Source: Ophioceras dolichostomum (taxonomy: Eukaryota > Ascomycota > Sordariomycetes > Magnaporthales > Ophioceraceae). Taken from it: 64,000 nt of DNA. How positions within the stretch are numbered: the stretch's first letter is position 1; every line of letters begins with the position of its first letter. Position numbers and translations under genes: made by a program. Positions 35,159 to 46,686 of the stretch are shown in pieces. Under the pieces are notes generated by a model, which was not told where the DNA came from, did not search any database, and saw nothing but the letters and a program-made list of their open reading frames with translations. The stretch lies in contig PYST01000064.1 of the NCBI GenBank assembly GCA_003049485.1, forward strand, positions 72,613 through 136,612, written 5' to 3'.

Positions 35159-36394
35159 GGTTGGCTTCGTACCTCAGTTTGGGGTCGGCGGCAACTGAGC
35201 AAAAATGGGAGGAATTATGAATGTGATGAGCACAATGCGGCGTGTGCTGGCTGCACGGGTCTGGCTGGACCGATCAGGCCTCGTCCATCACAGCTCGAAT
35301 ACGGACAGCGAGTCGAGTTTATCTGTCCCAATCATGGACCGAGGAGCGGTGCTGCATGTGTTTCCGTTGTCTTCCTGTTCCTGACCGGTTTGGTCTCGTT
35401 GTGAATGTGTGATTTTGATGGTCGAGGGGTCAGGCCAACCAACCAGCCGTGGAGGGACGGGAGGGTTTGTCGGGCTGCGACCGAATTAGGCAGCCTTCAA
35501 TCACCTAGGCCCTCGTCAACTGCTCGGTGGGCTGCATCAGTGGCCTTTTATAGCGGCCACCGTCGCTGCCGTTCGCCTTCTTCAACTTCCTTCTGTTGGG
35601 TACATGTGCTTTCAAACGTGTACGTATCGCATGGATGACAGCTATAGAAATATTGCATGTCAAAACAGATTACAGTCCTACCCAACCATCTCCTCCGTAT
35701 GAGACGGCAAGGCGAGCCGAACGATAGCTCAAAGGATTTATGTTACCAGTTCAGCATCGAGTCTGGCGCTTGGATTTCGTAACAGTAAGACGCATTGGAA
35801 TGGAGGGGCAAGCATGGTGCCCGGTGGCACCGAGGTCGGCCCCCCCAAGGTCACTGTGACGGCCGGCAGTTGGCGGGGTTGTCCCCCCAAGAACGACCCC
35901 CGTGCCCACTGTGTGGTCCGCCCCGTTTGATATCAGCGGCAGTGGCGCTCCCGAATATCCCCACGCCAATTCCAAACTTCGCCGACGTTTAACCCGAGTT
36001 CTCCTAGTACCAACCTACTACCGCCTGTACAAACGCTCAAGATCTGCAAAATTACTTCTTTGGCATATATACCTAGGTACCTATTCCATTGCTTCGATTT
36101 CGAATTGGGGGTGCATCCACTTCCGCATGTCTTATCTGTGACAGGGGAGGAAAGGTAGCACGGCATTGGTCACCTGGCTTCAGAGACTAGCTGGTTCTTC
36201 GCGCCCATCTTTTGTGAGGGCGTGTGGGGTTCAGGTATGTACGACGCGCCGAGTCCCCCCATCCTGCGTGCCATTCATAGGACCTGTACCTCGGATCCAT
36301 TTGCCTACCTGGAACGAACCAACCGGTTGAGCTGCATAATGGAACGGGAGGGTTGACAGAACTTGCAGCTTGTTCCTGCTCTAGGTCTCCTCCC
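35159..36394. other. Divergent promoter, karyopherin / AMPP
   Basis: 1.2 kb upstream of two divergent genes. It contains ACCTAGGTACCT at 36071-36082 (see finding). No supported open frame. Confidence 0.5.
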
Positions 36395-38787
36395 ATGCGA
36401 TATATATCCCCGCCCGCATTCTTCTCTTCTTCGAAACCCCTTTTCTCGAGCGTCCTTTGTCGCCCCTCGACTGTTGCCCCTCATAACCGCACCGCCGCAT
36501 TTATCTGTGCTCGTCCCGCGAGTCTATTCACCCCTATCCTTCGACTCTTCGCTGTCGCCTCAAAGCATAGGCCGCCCACTGTCGTCATGGAGAGGGTCAA
36601 CACGACTGCTCGCCTTGCCGAGCTGAGGCGGCTGATGACGGAGCGGAACATCGATGTGTACGGTATGCTTGGCTTACCTCCAACTCCGCCTTTGGTGACC
36701 CCCCGTTCTCAACCAGACTGTGCGATATAGCAATGGTGTTGTTGCCACTGGTACTGAGACTGCTTTGTGATGTAGTCGTGCCCTCGGAGGATAGCCACTC
36801 GTCCGAGTACATTGCTCCCTGTGATGCGAGACGGGCGTTTATCTCAGGCTTCACGGGCTCTGCCGGGACCGCGGTGGTCACAGCAGAAAATGCCGCCCTG
36901 GCTACCGACGGACGATACTTCAACCAGGCTTCCAAACAGCTTGATATGAACTGGAAGCTTCTGAAGCTGGGAAACACCGACGTCCCTACCTGGCAGGAGT
37001 ATACAGTTGACCAATCTGTGGGGGGCAAAATCGTTGGTGTCGACCCGGCCCTCTTGTCCAGCTCTCAGGCTCAGTCGCTGCTGGAGAAGATCAAGGAGAA
37101 GGGCGGGAAAGACCTTGTGGCAGTCACAGAGAACCTCGTGGATCTTGTCTGGGGAGGGGACAGACCAGCAAGGCCTAGCAACGCAATCGTCCTCCAGGAT
37201 GAAAAGTACGCCGGGAAAAGCGCCAGCTCCAAACTTGGCGACCTGCGGTTGGAGCTGGAGAAGAAGGGTCTGTCTGGGTTCGTGGTATCTGCCCTGGATG
37301 AGATCGCCTGGCTCTTCAACCTCCGAGGGAGCGACATCCCGTACAACCCCGTCTTCTTCTCCTACGCACTCATCACCGGCACTTCTGCCACACTCTATGT
37401 CGATTCGTCGAAGCTGAGCCCAGAGTGTGAGAGCTACCTGACAAGCAACGAGGTCGACATCAAGCCCTACGACAGCATCTTCGACGACGCGAAGACGTTA
37501 GCCGAAACTACCGCCGGTGCGAAGGCGTTGGCCAAGGCTGTCGTGAGCGCAAGCGGGGACACGTCTGGGAAGGACAAGGTGAAGAAGCAGGCAATTTCTA
37601 AGAAGACGTCGTGGGCTCTGAAGCTTGCCCTTGGCGGGGACGACGTCGAGGAAATCAGGAGCCCGGTGGGCGACGCCAAGGCGATCAAGAACGCGACTGA
37701 ACTCGAGGGTATGCGGCAGTGCCACATCCGCGATGGCGCGGCGCTCATTGAGTTCTTCGCCTGGCTAGAGAACCGACTGACGAAGGACAAGGTGGCAACT
37801 ACCGAGGTCGACGCTGCATCTAAGCTAGAAGCGATACGAACTAAGCTGAAGGATTTCGTCGGCCTCTCGTTCCCCACAATCTCCGCCACCGGTCCCAAGT
37901 AGGTCACCCAACAAGCCCATTCCTGTTCTGTATCGGGCATGACATATCTTGATCCTGTTAGCGGAAAGGTCATCGTGGCTCTCTAACACCATTTGATGTA
38001 GTGCTGCGATCATCCACTACAACCCTGAGGAGGGCAGCAACGCAATAATCAGCCCCAATCGCATCTATCTCTGTGACACTGGTGCGCAGTTCTTGGACGG
38101 GACGACGGATACGACACGCACCCTTCATTTCGGCATACCTCACCCGGACGAGGTACTCACATATACCCTCGTCCTCAAGGGAAACATCGCGTTGGACATG
38201 GCGGTCTTCCCGAGGAGCACTAACGGATTCGCCCTGGACGTGTTGGCCAGGCAGTTCTTGTGGGTATGTGTCATGACTTCACAGCCACCACTCTCCCGCC
38301 GGCCTCCTTCATACCGGGTTACTAGCAGGTTCTGACAAGCTCTGACACACCAAAACAGCAATCCGGACTGGAGTACCGGCACGGCACTGGCCATGGGGTG
38401 GGGTCCTATCTGAACGTCCACGAGGGCCCTATCGGTATTGGTACAAGAAGGGCGTACACCGAGGTGTCGCTCGCTGCTGGACACGTCACCTCTATCGAGC
38501 CAGGCTACTACGAAGACGGCAAGTTCGGCATTCGCATCGAAAACATCGCGATGGTGCGCGACGTGGGGAAGAAGTCCTACCTGGCTGATAAGACGTCTCT
38601 GGGCTTCGAGCACGTCACGATGGTGCCATATTGCCGGCGCCTGATTAAGGAGACCCTGTTGACGCCGGTGGAGAAGAAGTGGCTGAACGATTACAGTTCA
38701 TTGATCCGCGAGAAGACCCGGGGGTTCTTCTTGAACGACCCAGTGACACTGGCCTGGCTTGACCGGGAGACTGAGCCGTTCGAATAG
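36395..38787 (+). CDS. ampp: Xaa-Pro aminopeptidase P
   Basis: A dimanganese M24B metallopeptidase that removes the N-terminal residue before proline. Exons 36587-36662, 36776-37898, 38002-38263 and 38359-38787 give 629 residues from ATG 36587, matching cytosolic fungal AMPP (MERVNTTARLAELRRLM). An in-frame upstream ATG at 36395 would add 64 residues, Ser/Arg/Pro-rich and nearly free of acids, typical of a mitochondrial presequence; the span given uses this start. In 629-residue numbering the metal ligands are Asp425, Asp436, His499, Glu534 and Glu548, in YLCDTGAQFLDGTTDTTRT, HGTGHGVGSYLNVHEGP, SIEPGYYEDG and GIRIENI. Two N-terminal creatinase-like domains precede (VPSEDSHSSEYIAPCDARR; LDEIAWLFNLRGSDIPYNP). 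A Lys/Ser/Gly-rich loop is inserted near SASGDTSGKDKV. Identification is firm; start choice is open. Confidence 0.95.
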
Positions 38788-38854
38788 GCTCATCTCGGGG
38801 CTTCCCTTGCCCTGCACATTGATCTCCAACCCCAGGGCACTCTAGCGATGGTAC

Positions 38855-39497
38855 CTAGAAATGCATGAAAGCGGACATGGCGAAGGTGAGGCCAAATGAA
38901 AGCTTGAACGGGGTTTTGTCCCGTAGCGCAGGTAGGATCCGCGAGGATTCGACTCGGTCCTTAAGCTTCAACTGTTGGGCCAGGTCTATCCCGTATTTTG
39001 CAGCGACCTGAGGCGATGTCGATTGTTTAATCACCAAGCAACACAGGCCAAGGCAGATGGATCTGGGTACCAGGGAACAGGAAAAAAATTATCTCGCTCG
39101 CATACCTGAAACGTGACAATAGTGATCCCGATAAGCAGGACAAGAGTTCGTGAGAAGACGCTCACGAGCAGTCCAGATATGAAGCCTGTGAAAGCCAGCC
39201 AATTCTGATTAGAAATGAGGAGAGCAAGGGAGGCGATGAGACGGGATATGTTGACTCACCAGCCATGCTACCCCCAGACAGCTGTCGGAGAAACTCGGGA
39301 CTGATGAGGCTGTCGTCTACTGTTTCTGAAGTCTGCGGCACTAATGGCGTCTCTGGGGGAGAGCGATAGGTATCCAGCATCAGAGGAGCTTGGAAGCTGG
39401 TCCGCACGATGGCGAGGGATCCCACGGAGACCCCCACAGCCAGAGGTAGAATCCGCCGGCCCAGCGACCGACGACATAACATGGTGGTAGCAAACAT
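38855..39497 (-). CDS. FUN14-family mitochondrial membrane protein
   Basis: FUN14 proteins are small outer-mitochondrial-membrane proteins; mammalian FUNDC1 is a mitophagy receptor, while fungal members are poorly characterised. Three exons, 39497-39260, 39185-39106 and 39007-38855, give 156 residues. The first exon has an Arg-rich start (MFATTMLCRRSLGRRILPLA). The conserved part begins LSGGSMAGFISGLLVSVFSR, an Ala/Gly-rich segment that enters a hydrophobic helix (TLVLLIGITIVTFQ). It ends with KTPFKLSFGLTFAMSAFMHF, the second membrane segment. The gene is convergent with AMPP, with only 67 bp between stop codons, so the 3' UTRs should overlap. An LC3-interacting motif as in FUNDC1 is not obvious. 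An alternative start at Met6 is possible. Confidence 0.85.
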
Positions 39498-39933
39498 TGT
39501 GAGGATACGGTTGAGTGGGTAAACGTGGAGAGACGGAGAGTTTGATCAACTTATTCAAGATCGGGAGGTTCCCCTTCTCTGTTCTTTTAGTCGGGGAATT
39601 CTCAACGACGTCACCCCAAGCCTGCAGTAGCATGTGGCTGAAGCTGCTATGGGGTCGGCCGAGATTGGCGGGGTGTGGCTTGCAGCATTGAGCTTGGCCT
39701 CGACGCGTCGCGCTTTTACAAACCTATGTGGTCAAAGCGTCGCAGCCTCTGGCTGCAGTGTTTACCTGTACCCCTACCTAACGTGTCTCTACCATCTCTG
39801 GGTACCTAGGATATTTATCTCAATATTGCAACTTATGAGCCGTCGTTGACCCTTGATTTGCCACTCGTGCCCAATATCCCGGCTTGATGAAGACGATTGG
39901 AAAGAATTTGGATCTCGCTATCAAAACTGCGCA
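39498..39933. other. Divergent promoter, FUN14 / unassigned gene
   Basis: No gene seen. It contains GGTACCTAGG at 39801-39810 (see finding) and short open frames without domains. Confidence 0.45.
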
Positions 39934-41943
39934 ATGCCACGGCCGTTGCGATCACGCGTCGCGTCTGCGCCGGCGGCGGCGGCCGCGACAGTCGAATCTT
40001 CATCGTCATCATCAGATCCGCCGCCAACGTCGAAGCCAGCAGCGCATTTGAGAGGTGGAGGCGGCCCACCGAGCGATAGCACCGACATCTACGACATCAG
40101 TGATCAGGAAAAAGAAAAGATTGCCGCCCGCACGAAATCAGCCGCCGTCCGGTCGCGGGCGAGCGCACGTCAGGCGAAGGCGCTGGATGAATCGAAACAA
40201 CGACGCGATGCCGCGTTGCGTCGACTGGATGATCTTCTCTCGACATCCACGGCTGCCTCGGAGCGGGGCTCCCGCGCCGAAAAAGGGAGCAGCCCCGCCG
40301 TAGAGCGCGGCCGTCGGCAGTCGAGCCTTGTCGCGACTCGACGACGCCGGGGAACAGCTCCGGATGCGTCTGGGCTGGACGTTATGGACGATGACGACGA
40401 CATGTTTGGGAACCTCGATCTCGAAGCAGACATTGACAGTAGCGAGGACGAAGGCACGGGTATGGGCACTGGTCATCGCTCAGCCGACACCTCCTCGTTC
40501 AATGTCGCCTTGTTCAAGCGCGGCCGGTCGCGGCAGTCGAGCATCGTGGGGAGGGACGACGCCCCCATCCGTCCGAGTAGCAGAGGCCCCAACACCCCGG
40601 GCCTTAGCTCTACCTTCAACCTTGGGGCGTTCAAGCGACGGGCCCGAGAGCCAAGCATCCTCGGGACTGGTAGGAAGCCGCGGATAGAGGAGCCGGAGCC
40701 GGAGCCTGAATCGGCCCGCGAGGATGGCGACGATGAAGAGGAGGAGAACGATTTGAGGCCGGTGACGGCGATGGCGGCTGCTCCTGCTATCGAACCAGAT
40801 CACGGTCAAGATTGGGAGCCGGATGCAGCTGCTGTAGGGTCTGGCCCACCTCTCGCGCGCAGGCGCACACGTGGATCTGCCGCTTCAACTGCCGCGCGCG
40901 AGTCACTCCCGCCCCTACAAACAGACGCTACTCGATCGCGAAAGAGGAAGTCAACGGACGCACAGGAAGGCCCTTCCAAGAGAACCGCACTCCCGTCCAG
41001 CGATGATGTCCAGCCCTCCATCGAGGGCGGCGACGATGACCAGGATTTGAGTCTGCCGCGCTTGTCTACTCCTATCCAGCGGCGACGGCAGACGAGCGTG
41101 GACCTGGTTATCGACCCGGACGACGAGATTTTGGCCCCACCCATGAGCAGCGGCTCTTCCGACTCGAGCCCGCCACTGTGGCTGTCGACCAGAGACCTCA
41201 CGCGCAAGCCGGTCGGAGGCCGAGCCGCGTCCAGGAGCCGCAAGACCCCGGCTCCCGGTGGCGGCGACAATGGGGATGCCTCGGACATATCATCGCCGCC
41301 CTCTCTGACCCACTCCCCCAACTATCCAACGGCGAGAGAACAAGCCAAGGCTGGCGTCCGCGCGCGACGACGATCGTCGCCCAGGCTGACCACCGCCCAG
41401 CTGACGTCGATGCTGCCACAACGTCGCCACAGAGCGCGGGATGGGGACGACGACGACAACCCATGGGATCTCGACTCGGACGGGAACGATGAGGACGAAC
41501 TCTCTCGTCGTCCTGCTCGTCGAGGACCCGCGGCGCGAAGACAGGAGCAGCAGCAACAGCAGATGGCCCGTGTGGCGCGGCAGAGGCACGCCGCCGGTGC
41601 CGCCGGCGCCCAATCCTCAACCGCTGCCGGCAACAAACGAACCGCCAGGAGGACGTACGGATCTCGGGGGTTCGACAACAACAACAACTCGGACAAGGAA
41701 AACCAGGCTGCTGCCGCTGGCGGGGAGGAGGAGGACAACTCCATCGAGGTCGCGACGGAGGATTTCGACGAGGACGCATCAGACGTGCTGCCCGACGACA
41801 CCTTCGACGCGTCGGTGGAGAAGCCCGGCGGCGGGGTGCAGACCGATGAGCTGAGGCGGGCGGCGGAGAAGTTCAAGGAGGTGGATAAGTGGGCGCTTTC
41901 TTTTGAAGAGGTCTCGTCTCCCATGAGCGCTGACGCTCGTTGA
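39934..41943 (+). CDS. Unassigned Ser/Arg/Asp-rich nuclear-type protein
   Basis: A single-exon frame of 669 residues from ATG 39934 (MPRPLRSRVA); a further in-frame ATG at 39853 exists but its extension looks like leader sequence. I do not recognise a named domain. Visible features are a coiled, basic segment (KEKIAARTKSAAVRSRASAR to LDESKQRRDAALRRLDDLL), strongly acidic patches (MDDDDDMFGNLDLEADIDSS), and a repeated motif, SFNVALFKRGRSRQSSIVG and TFNLGAFKRRAREPSILG. Basic SR-type stretches could be nuclear localisation signals. A C-terminal block TDELRRAAEKFKEVDKWALS looks helical and may be the most conserved part. The two FxxxFKR-RxxSI repeats resemble short linear motifs, perhaps phosphorylated docking sites in a chromatin or cell-cycle protein, but this is a guess. 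Coding status is supported by length and codon bias. Confidence 0.75.
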   Translation: MPRPLRSRVASAPAAAAATVESSSSSSDPPPTSKPAAHLRGGGGPPSDSTDIYDISDQEKEKIAARTKSAAVRSRASARQAKALDESKQRRDAALRRLDDLLSTSTAASERGSRAEKGSSPAVERGRRQSSLVATRRRRGTAPDASGLDVMDDDDDMFGNLDLEADIDSSEDEGTGMGTGHRSADTSSFNVALFKRGRSRQSSIVGRDDAPIRPSSRGPNTPGLSSTFNLGAFKRRAREPSILGTGRKPRIEEPEPEPESAREDGDDEEEENDLRPVTAMAAAPAIEPDHGQDWEPDAAAVGSGPPLARRRTRGSAASTAARESLPPLQTDATRSRKRKSTDAQEGPSKRTALPSSDDVQPSIEGGDDDQDLSLPRLSTPIQRRRQTSVDLVIDPDDEILAPPMSSGSSDSSPPLWLSTRDLTRKPVGGRAASRSRKTPAPGGGDNGDASDISSPPSLTHSPNYPTAREQAKAGVRARRRSSPRLTTAQLTSMLPQRRHRARDGDDDDNPWDLDSDGNDEDELSRRPARRGPAARRQEQQQQQMARVARQRHAAGAAGAQSSTAAGNKRTARRTYGSRGFDNNNNSDKENQAAAAGGEEEDNSIEVATEDFDEDASDVLPDDTFDASVEKPGGGVQTDELRRAAEKFKEVDKWALSFEEVSSPMSADAR

Positions 41944-42498
41944 AGAAGGGGACACCTTGGAGACGGAACTTTGTCTTTGGCGGTTGCATAGGTGGGTTGT
42001 TGCCAATGGCTAGATAGTTGCCTCTGGAGATGGGGGCGGGCTTTTTGGGGATGGTGTAGCTGTCGACTAGGATCTTCTTCTGTTCTTCTTGAGTCCTGGC
42101 GTTCTTGTTCCCTTTGTTTAGGGCTTTCCCAGTTCAAGGACAGCTGGTTCGTTTGGAGTATAAACGGGGTGGTATAGGAAACAACGCTGTATTTCTTGTC
42201 TTGGTACCTACATCCTGGAGAGTACCTATTCATCTGGACAATTGAAGATCTAGCGAAGTTCTCTCGCCTTCTGATGGGGCTTGCAGGTCGTTCGTTTACG
42301 GCCTCTTGGTCAAGAGCAAAGAGAGAGTATATCATTGTTCGTCCTATTTGAAATACCTGACCCGCCTGCCTCATAGATGGTTGGTTGTCCTGAACAGCCC
42401 TTAGCCCCAACGTACCCAACGCCGAAAACGCCAAACTGCCGGATCCCTAGGTCATGAAAATCTTGGGTGCTCATTGATCTGCCACGAGGGCGCGGTCT
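41944..42498. other. Convergent intergenic region
   Basis: Between the stops of the unassigned gene and TIP41; probable 3' UTRs only. Confidence 0.5.
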
Positions 42499-43466
42499 TC
42501 ACGACAACTTGACGGTGTCCAACTGTTGATCTACTACAGGGAGTAGGTTGGCGACCTGGTTGGCGTCTCTTAGGGCGGAGGTGACGACGTCGGGGAGTAA
42601 CCCGCTCATCAAGAGGCCCTTTTTTTTTGCGCACGAGAGGAACAGCGGAAGGTTAGCAGGTTTTTCATCGCTACATAGGAACAGCCATTAACGGGGCTCT
42701 TTTTCAACTCACTCACCCGCTTGACGTTGCCGAAGCTGTCCTCCTTGGCGGTGTACTCACGGATCACCTCGGCGGCCTCGAAGTCGACGTAGACGCGCGT
42801 GTCGCGCACGCGGACGACGACGTCGTCGAGGCGCATGTACAGCCTGCACAGAAGCAGCATGCGCTTCTGCATGACACGCACCTTGACGCTGAACAGCGAG
42901 ATGCCGTTGTCGTCCAGCTCCGACTCGAAGAGCACCACCTCGTCGAAGAAGAGGATCGGGTCGCGCCGCTTGAGCAGCTCCAGCGGGATCTCCGTTGGCG
43001 ACGACGGGGCCGCCAACCGTAGCTCTTCCTCCTCGCCCTCGGCTCCACTTCGCTTCTTCCCGGGAGTCTCAGATCCGCGGTAGTCGGTGCTGTAGCTCCA
43101 GTCGAACGGCCTCACGACTTCCTTGATACCCGCGCTGGTCTTCTCGCGCGTCGCGGACCACTCGCCCGCGTACGCGACCTGCAGCATGCCGCGCTCCGTC
43201 TTCTCGACCCGGTCCAGCGCGTCCTCGGCCGAGAAGGCGATGCGCCACCCGGAGGGCACGTGCCGGATCGCGACGAGGTTGTCGCCGAAGATCATCTCCG
43301 GGATCGGAATCCCCAGACGCTTCGACATCTCGTCGATGGGCCCGCTCTTGGAGATCGGGAGCTTGCGCGACGAGATCTCGAAGTCGCCCTGCCGGTGGAC
43401 CCGCGTCGCCTGCTCCAGCATCGCTGGGTCGGGGTACGGCTCGTTTGGCGAGGTTATGTGCAGCAT
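42499..43466 (-). CDS. tip41: TIP41, PP2A/TOR pathway regulator
   Basis: Tip41 binds Tap42 and PP2A-like catalytic subunits and counters TOR signalling. Exons 43466-42717 and 42618-42499 give 289 residues. The conserved core reads ISSRKLPISKSGPIDEMSKR, LGIPIPEMIFGDN, RPFDWSYSTDYRG, ILFFDEVVLFESELDDNGIS, VKVRVMQKRMLLLCRLYMRL and RVYVDFEAAEVIREYTAKED. The second exon adds the C-terminal helix (TSALRDANQVANLLPVVDQ). The 98-nt intron starts GTGAGT and ends in an unusual A-rich acceptor, A9 followed by G. ATG 43466 (MLHITSPNEP) lies close to the usual fungal start; an in-frame ATG at 43571 would add 35 residues with no similarity I recognise. An acidic insertion (GAEGEEEELRL) sits in the middle. 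Identification is firm. Confidence 0.96.
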
Positions 43467-44422
43467 CCTTGGTGAGTCCCCTCTCAGCAACAGTGCCGAG
43501 TCCTGGCTAGGTATTCGTCCCAAAGTGTTGCCAGAAATTTGAGATCGCGGCAGTACGGTGCAGGTTTCCACCTCGTAATAGTTTCAATATACGGAGTACG
43601 CCTTCTAGGTATAGGCCGGTGTAGTCATTCGTGGATGGTTCACAACGATTCAAGGTAGGAGGAAGGTTGCTGGGGGAGGCTGAGAGGAAGCTTTGGCGGG
43701 GTTCTGAGGACCACTAAGGTCCCGCCATTTCCAGGTGGTTTTCCCCTACAGAGAAGCCTTGAGGACTTTATGTTCACATGGCTACCCTTCCAGCTGTTAC
43801 CATATTTGAAATTTACCCAGTAATTCGCAAAGTCGCAAGTACCGAGTATTTGCGCAACTATCGTACATATTTTCCTAGACCAAGTTGGCCACCTACGGCC
43901 TTAGATTTAATGTAGGCACATCAGCAGCCAGGCTGTTGTCGTTGAAGTCACCCTCAAAGCTCCCAAGTTGGAACCTGGCTGCAAACTGTGAGAAAGCATC
44001 CCAAGGCCAAGGCATTGATTCTTCTACAGAAGCCGGAGACATGTCTGCACCACATAGGTTGTATAAGACGAGCATTCAGCTGACGGTTTCAAAATAGGAC
44101 GCAGGAAGGATGGAAGGTGAAGCGCGGAGTTCTCACTTGTCCCAATCGAGACGTTGTTGCCGTGGCAACGACTGGCCCACCCTGTAAATACTCTCCGCGC
44201 CTGCATCGCATACTTCCACCACTGGTCCAGAAAGATCAACCACACTCCTTTTGGCCCAACCAATCGAGTCAAAAATTGATGCCGCGGAGCGGACAGTCTA
44301 CCGCCTGTTACTCCTAAATGCTCTTACCAAAAGATCCTGACATTACCCTATTCTTCTTCTTTCCTTCTCCTCTGCTTCCCAAACGTACATAACCGACGAA
44401 CGACTGTCCAAAATCAGCAAAG
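43467..44422. other. Divergent promoter, TIP41 / Aurora kinase
   Basis: 0.96 kb without a supported gene. It includes an ACGGAGTA element near 43592 of the kind often seen dispersed in sordariomycete intergenic DNA; function unknown. Confidence 0.45.
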
Positions 44423-45939
44423 ATGGCGACGATGACACTAGAGTCGCGCTTTGAGCGCATGTCTGTAAACGACGAAAATAACCCATGTGACGGCAGCCGG
44501 ATATACCAGAAGTCCAAGGTGAGAATTCGCAACAGCTCCAGCCAGGGCGGTACACTTGTGCGCCAATTAAGTGAGGACGGGGTCTAACACACAAACTTTC
44601 TCTCCGCAACCAGGTCGTTACCGTAACGTCACAGCTTTCGCACAGCAGCAGCAGACCGAATATCTTCAAGGTTGCTCTGCAGCCACAGGCCGCAAATGCC
44701 GTCACGGCCGTCACCCTGCCGTCGCAGGCCGCGCAGAGGAAAGGAGCCGCCGTCGCGGTGAAGGACCCGTCTTCCCCGACGAGGAACGAAAGGACGGAAA
44801 GAAGCGAGGCGAAGCAGCAGTCGCAGCAGTCTTCTTCGTCCTCGCGCAGCTCGGACGACCAACTCGCGCTCGACGGCCCATCGCTCACGACGCTGACGCC
44901 GAAGGTATTCCACCTGGGGATGTTCGAGATCGGGCGGCCTCTGGGCAAGGGCAAGTTCGGACGGGTGTACCTCGCTCGGGAGCGCACCAGCGGCTTCATC
45001 TGCGCCCTGAAGGTGCAGTACAAGGCCGAGCTGTGCACCGGCGTCGGCGTGGAGAAGCAGGTGCGCCGCGAGGTGGAGATCCAGGCCAACCTGCGCCACC
45101 CCAACATCCTCAAGCTGTACGGCCACTTCCACGACAGCAAGCGCATCTTCCTGATCCTCGAGTTCGCCGGCAAGGGCGAGCTCTACAAGCACCTCCGGCG
45201 CGAAAACCGGTTCCCCGAGTGGAAGGCGGCGCAGTACATCGCGCAGATGGCGTCAGCGCTGCGGTACCTGCACCGGAAGCACGTCATCCACCGCGACATC
45301 AAGCCCGAGAACATCCTGCTCGGCATCCACGGCGAGCTGAAGATCTCGGACTTCGGGTGGAGCGTCCACGCTCCCGGGAGGAGGCGCAAGACGCTGTGCG
45401 GCACGCTCGACTACCTGCCCCCAGAGATGATCAAGTTCGGCGGGGGGAGTGGTAGTGGCGGCACCGACAAGAACGGAAAGCCGCGAGACAACTACTACGA
45501 CGAGAACGTGGACCTGTGGAGCCTGGGCGTGCTCATCTACGAGTTCCTCGTCGGCGAGGCCCCCTTCGAGGACACGCAGGTCATGACGCAGCGGCGCATC
45601 GCGAGGTGCGACATGACTATCCCGTCGTTCGTGAGCCCTGAGGCTCGGGATCTTATCAAGAAGGTAAGAACAATGGTTTCTCTGTTTTTCCATCCCCTTC
45701 CCCCATTCCCCCCCTTTCCCCCTTCCCCTTCACTCCTCCCTATTGTTTAAAATTCTTCCTTGTGAGTACGCCTGCTGATCACTACCCGTGTCGGTTCACC
45801 ACAGCTGCTCGTCCTGGACCCGGATAAGAGGTTGCCCCTGGAGGACGTCCAACGGCACCCCTGGATCTTGAAGCACTGCGTTAAAGGGGAGCGGGCCGCC
45901 AACCGCGAGAAGTCCAGCTACTCCAGTGGCAGCGACTGA
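44423..45939 (+). CDS. ark1: Aurora kinase (Ipl1/Ark1)
   Basis: The catalytic subunit of the chromosomal passenger complex, correcting kinetochore-microtubule attachment and driving cytokinesis with INCENP, Survivin and Borealin. Exons 44423-44518, 44614-45663 and 45805-45939 encode 426 residues. The N-terminal 130 residues are Ser/Gln-rich and disordered. The kinase domain starts FEIGRPLGKGKFGRVYLA; catalytic residues are Lys165 (CALK), Asp260 (HRDIKPEN) and Asp278 (DFGWSVHAP). The activation loop RRRKTLCGTLDYLPPEM carries Thr292, the usual autophosphorylation site, and matches Aurora precisely. A Gly/Ser-rich insertion (about 307-324) separates PPEM from the aF helix (DLWSLGVLIYEF). The domain ends with LPLEDVQRHPWILKH. 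Fungi of this group normally have one Aurora. Firm. Confidence 0.97.
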
Positions 45940-46334
45940 TCGTGAATCTACGAATTAATGAGCTTCATGGTGTCTTTTCCTTTCTTGTTCGTCTTACCTA
46001 CCTGGTACCTAGGTAGTCTCATACAGCAAACCCGTGTCTTTGAATACTGGCGGCGTTAGGATATTTTGTTTCTTTCACTCGGGCATGGGTGGAGAGGGGC
46101 GTTTCTCGTTTTCAATTTATCATTGCTGCGGAACGCATGCTGCGTTGCATCTTGCTAGCAGGCTGTCTCTATTTCTAATACATCACAACCGTGAGAGCAT
46201 CCAACCGTCGTTGTCGTTATTATTCCGTACGCGGTGGAAAGTGGGAGATATTTCCAAAACACAGACACAATGGGGGGTTAGGTATCATTACAAGTACAAT
46301 GAGGGAGCCGCTCCTCTTAAAACGGATCTTCCCC
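45940..46334. other. Convergent intergenic region
   Basis: 3' UTR space between the Aurora kinase and ATP23 genes. It contains the palindromic GGTACCTAGGTA at 46004-46015. Confidence 0.5.
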
Positions 46335-46643
46335 CTATCTGTACACCTCGTCAAACGGCCTCGTATCCGCAAAACAGGAATCCCACACCTGGTTGACCAC
46401 CTTTGCAGCGTGCTCCCGGTCCTTACACCGCGGTCGGCCCGAAACAGATAGTATGGCGCGCGACCGCACGCAGTTTTGGAACTGCTGCGTCAGCTTCCAG
46501 TTGCCGGCCAGGAACGCTTGCCTCGACCACCGACACTCGCCGCTCAACATTGATGCTCGGATCTGTTTTTTCGACCGTCGTGATGGTGTTAGTACCATGT
46601 GCTATCTCATAGCAGGGACGTTTGAAGATGACCAGGGAAGGAC

Positions 46644-46686
<43 letters not shown>

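Noticed and set aside
41322..42434. 370-codon minus frame opposite the unassigned gene
   Set aside because: Overlaps the plus-strand gene and its 3' region; Ser/Arg-rich mirror composition, no domain.
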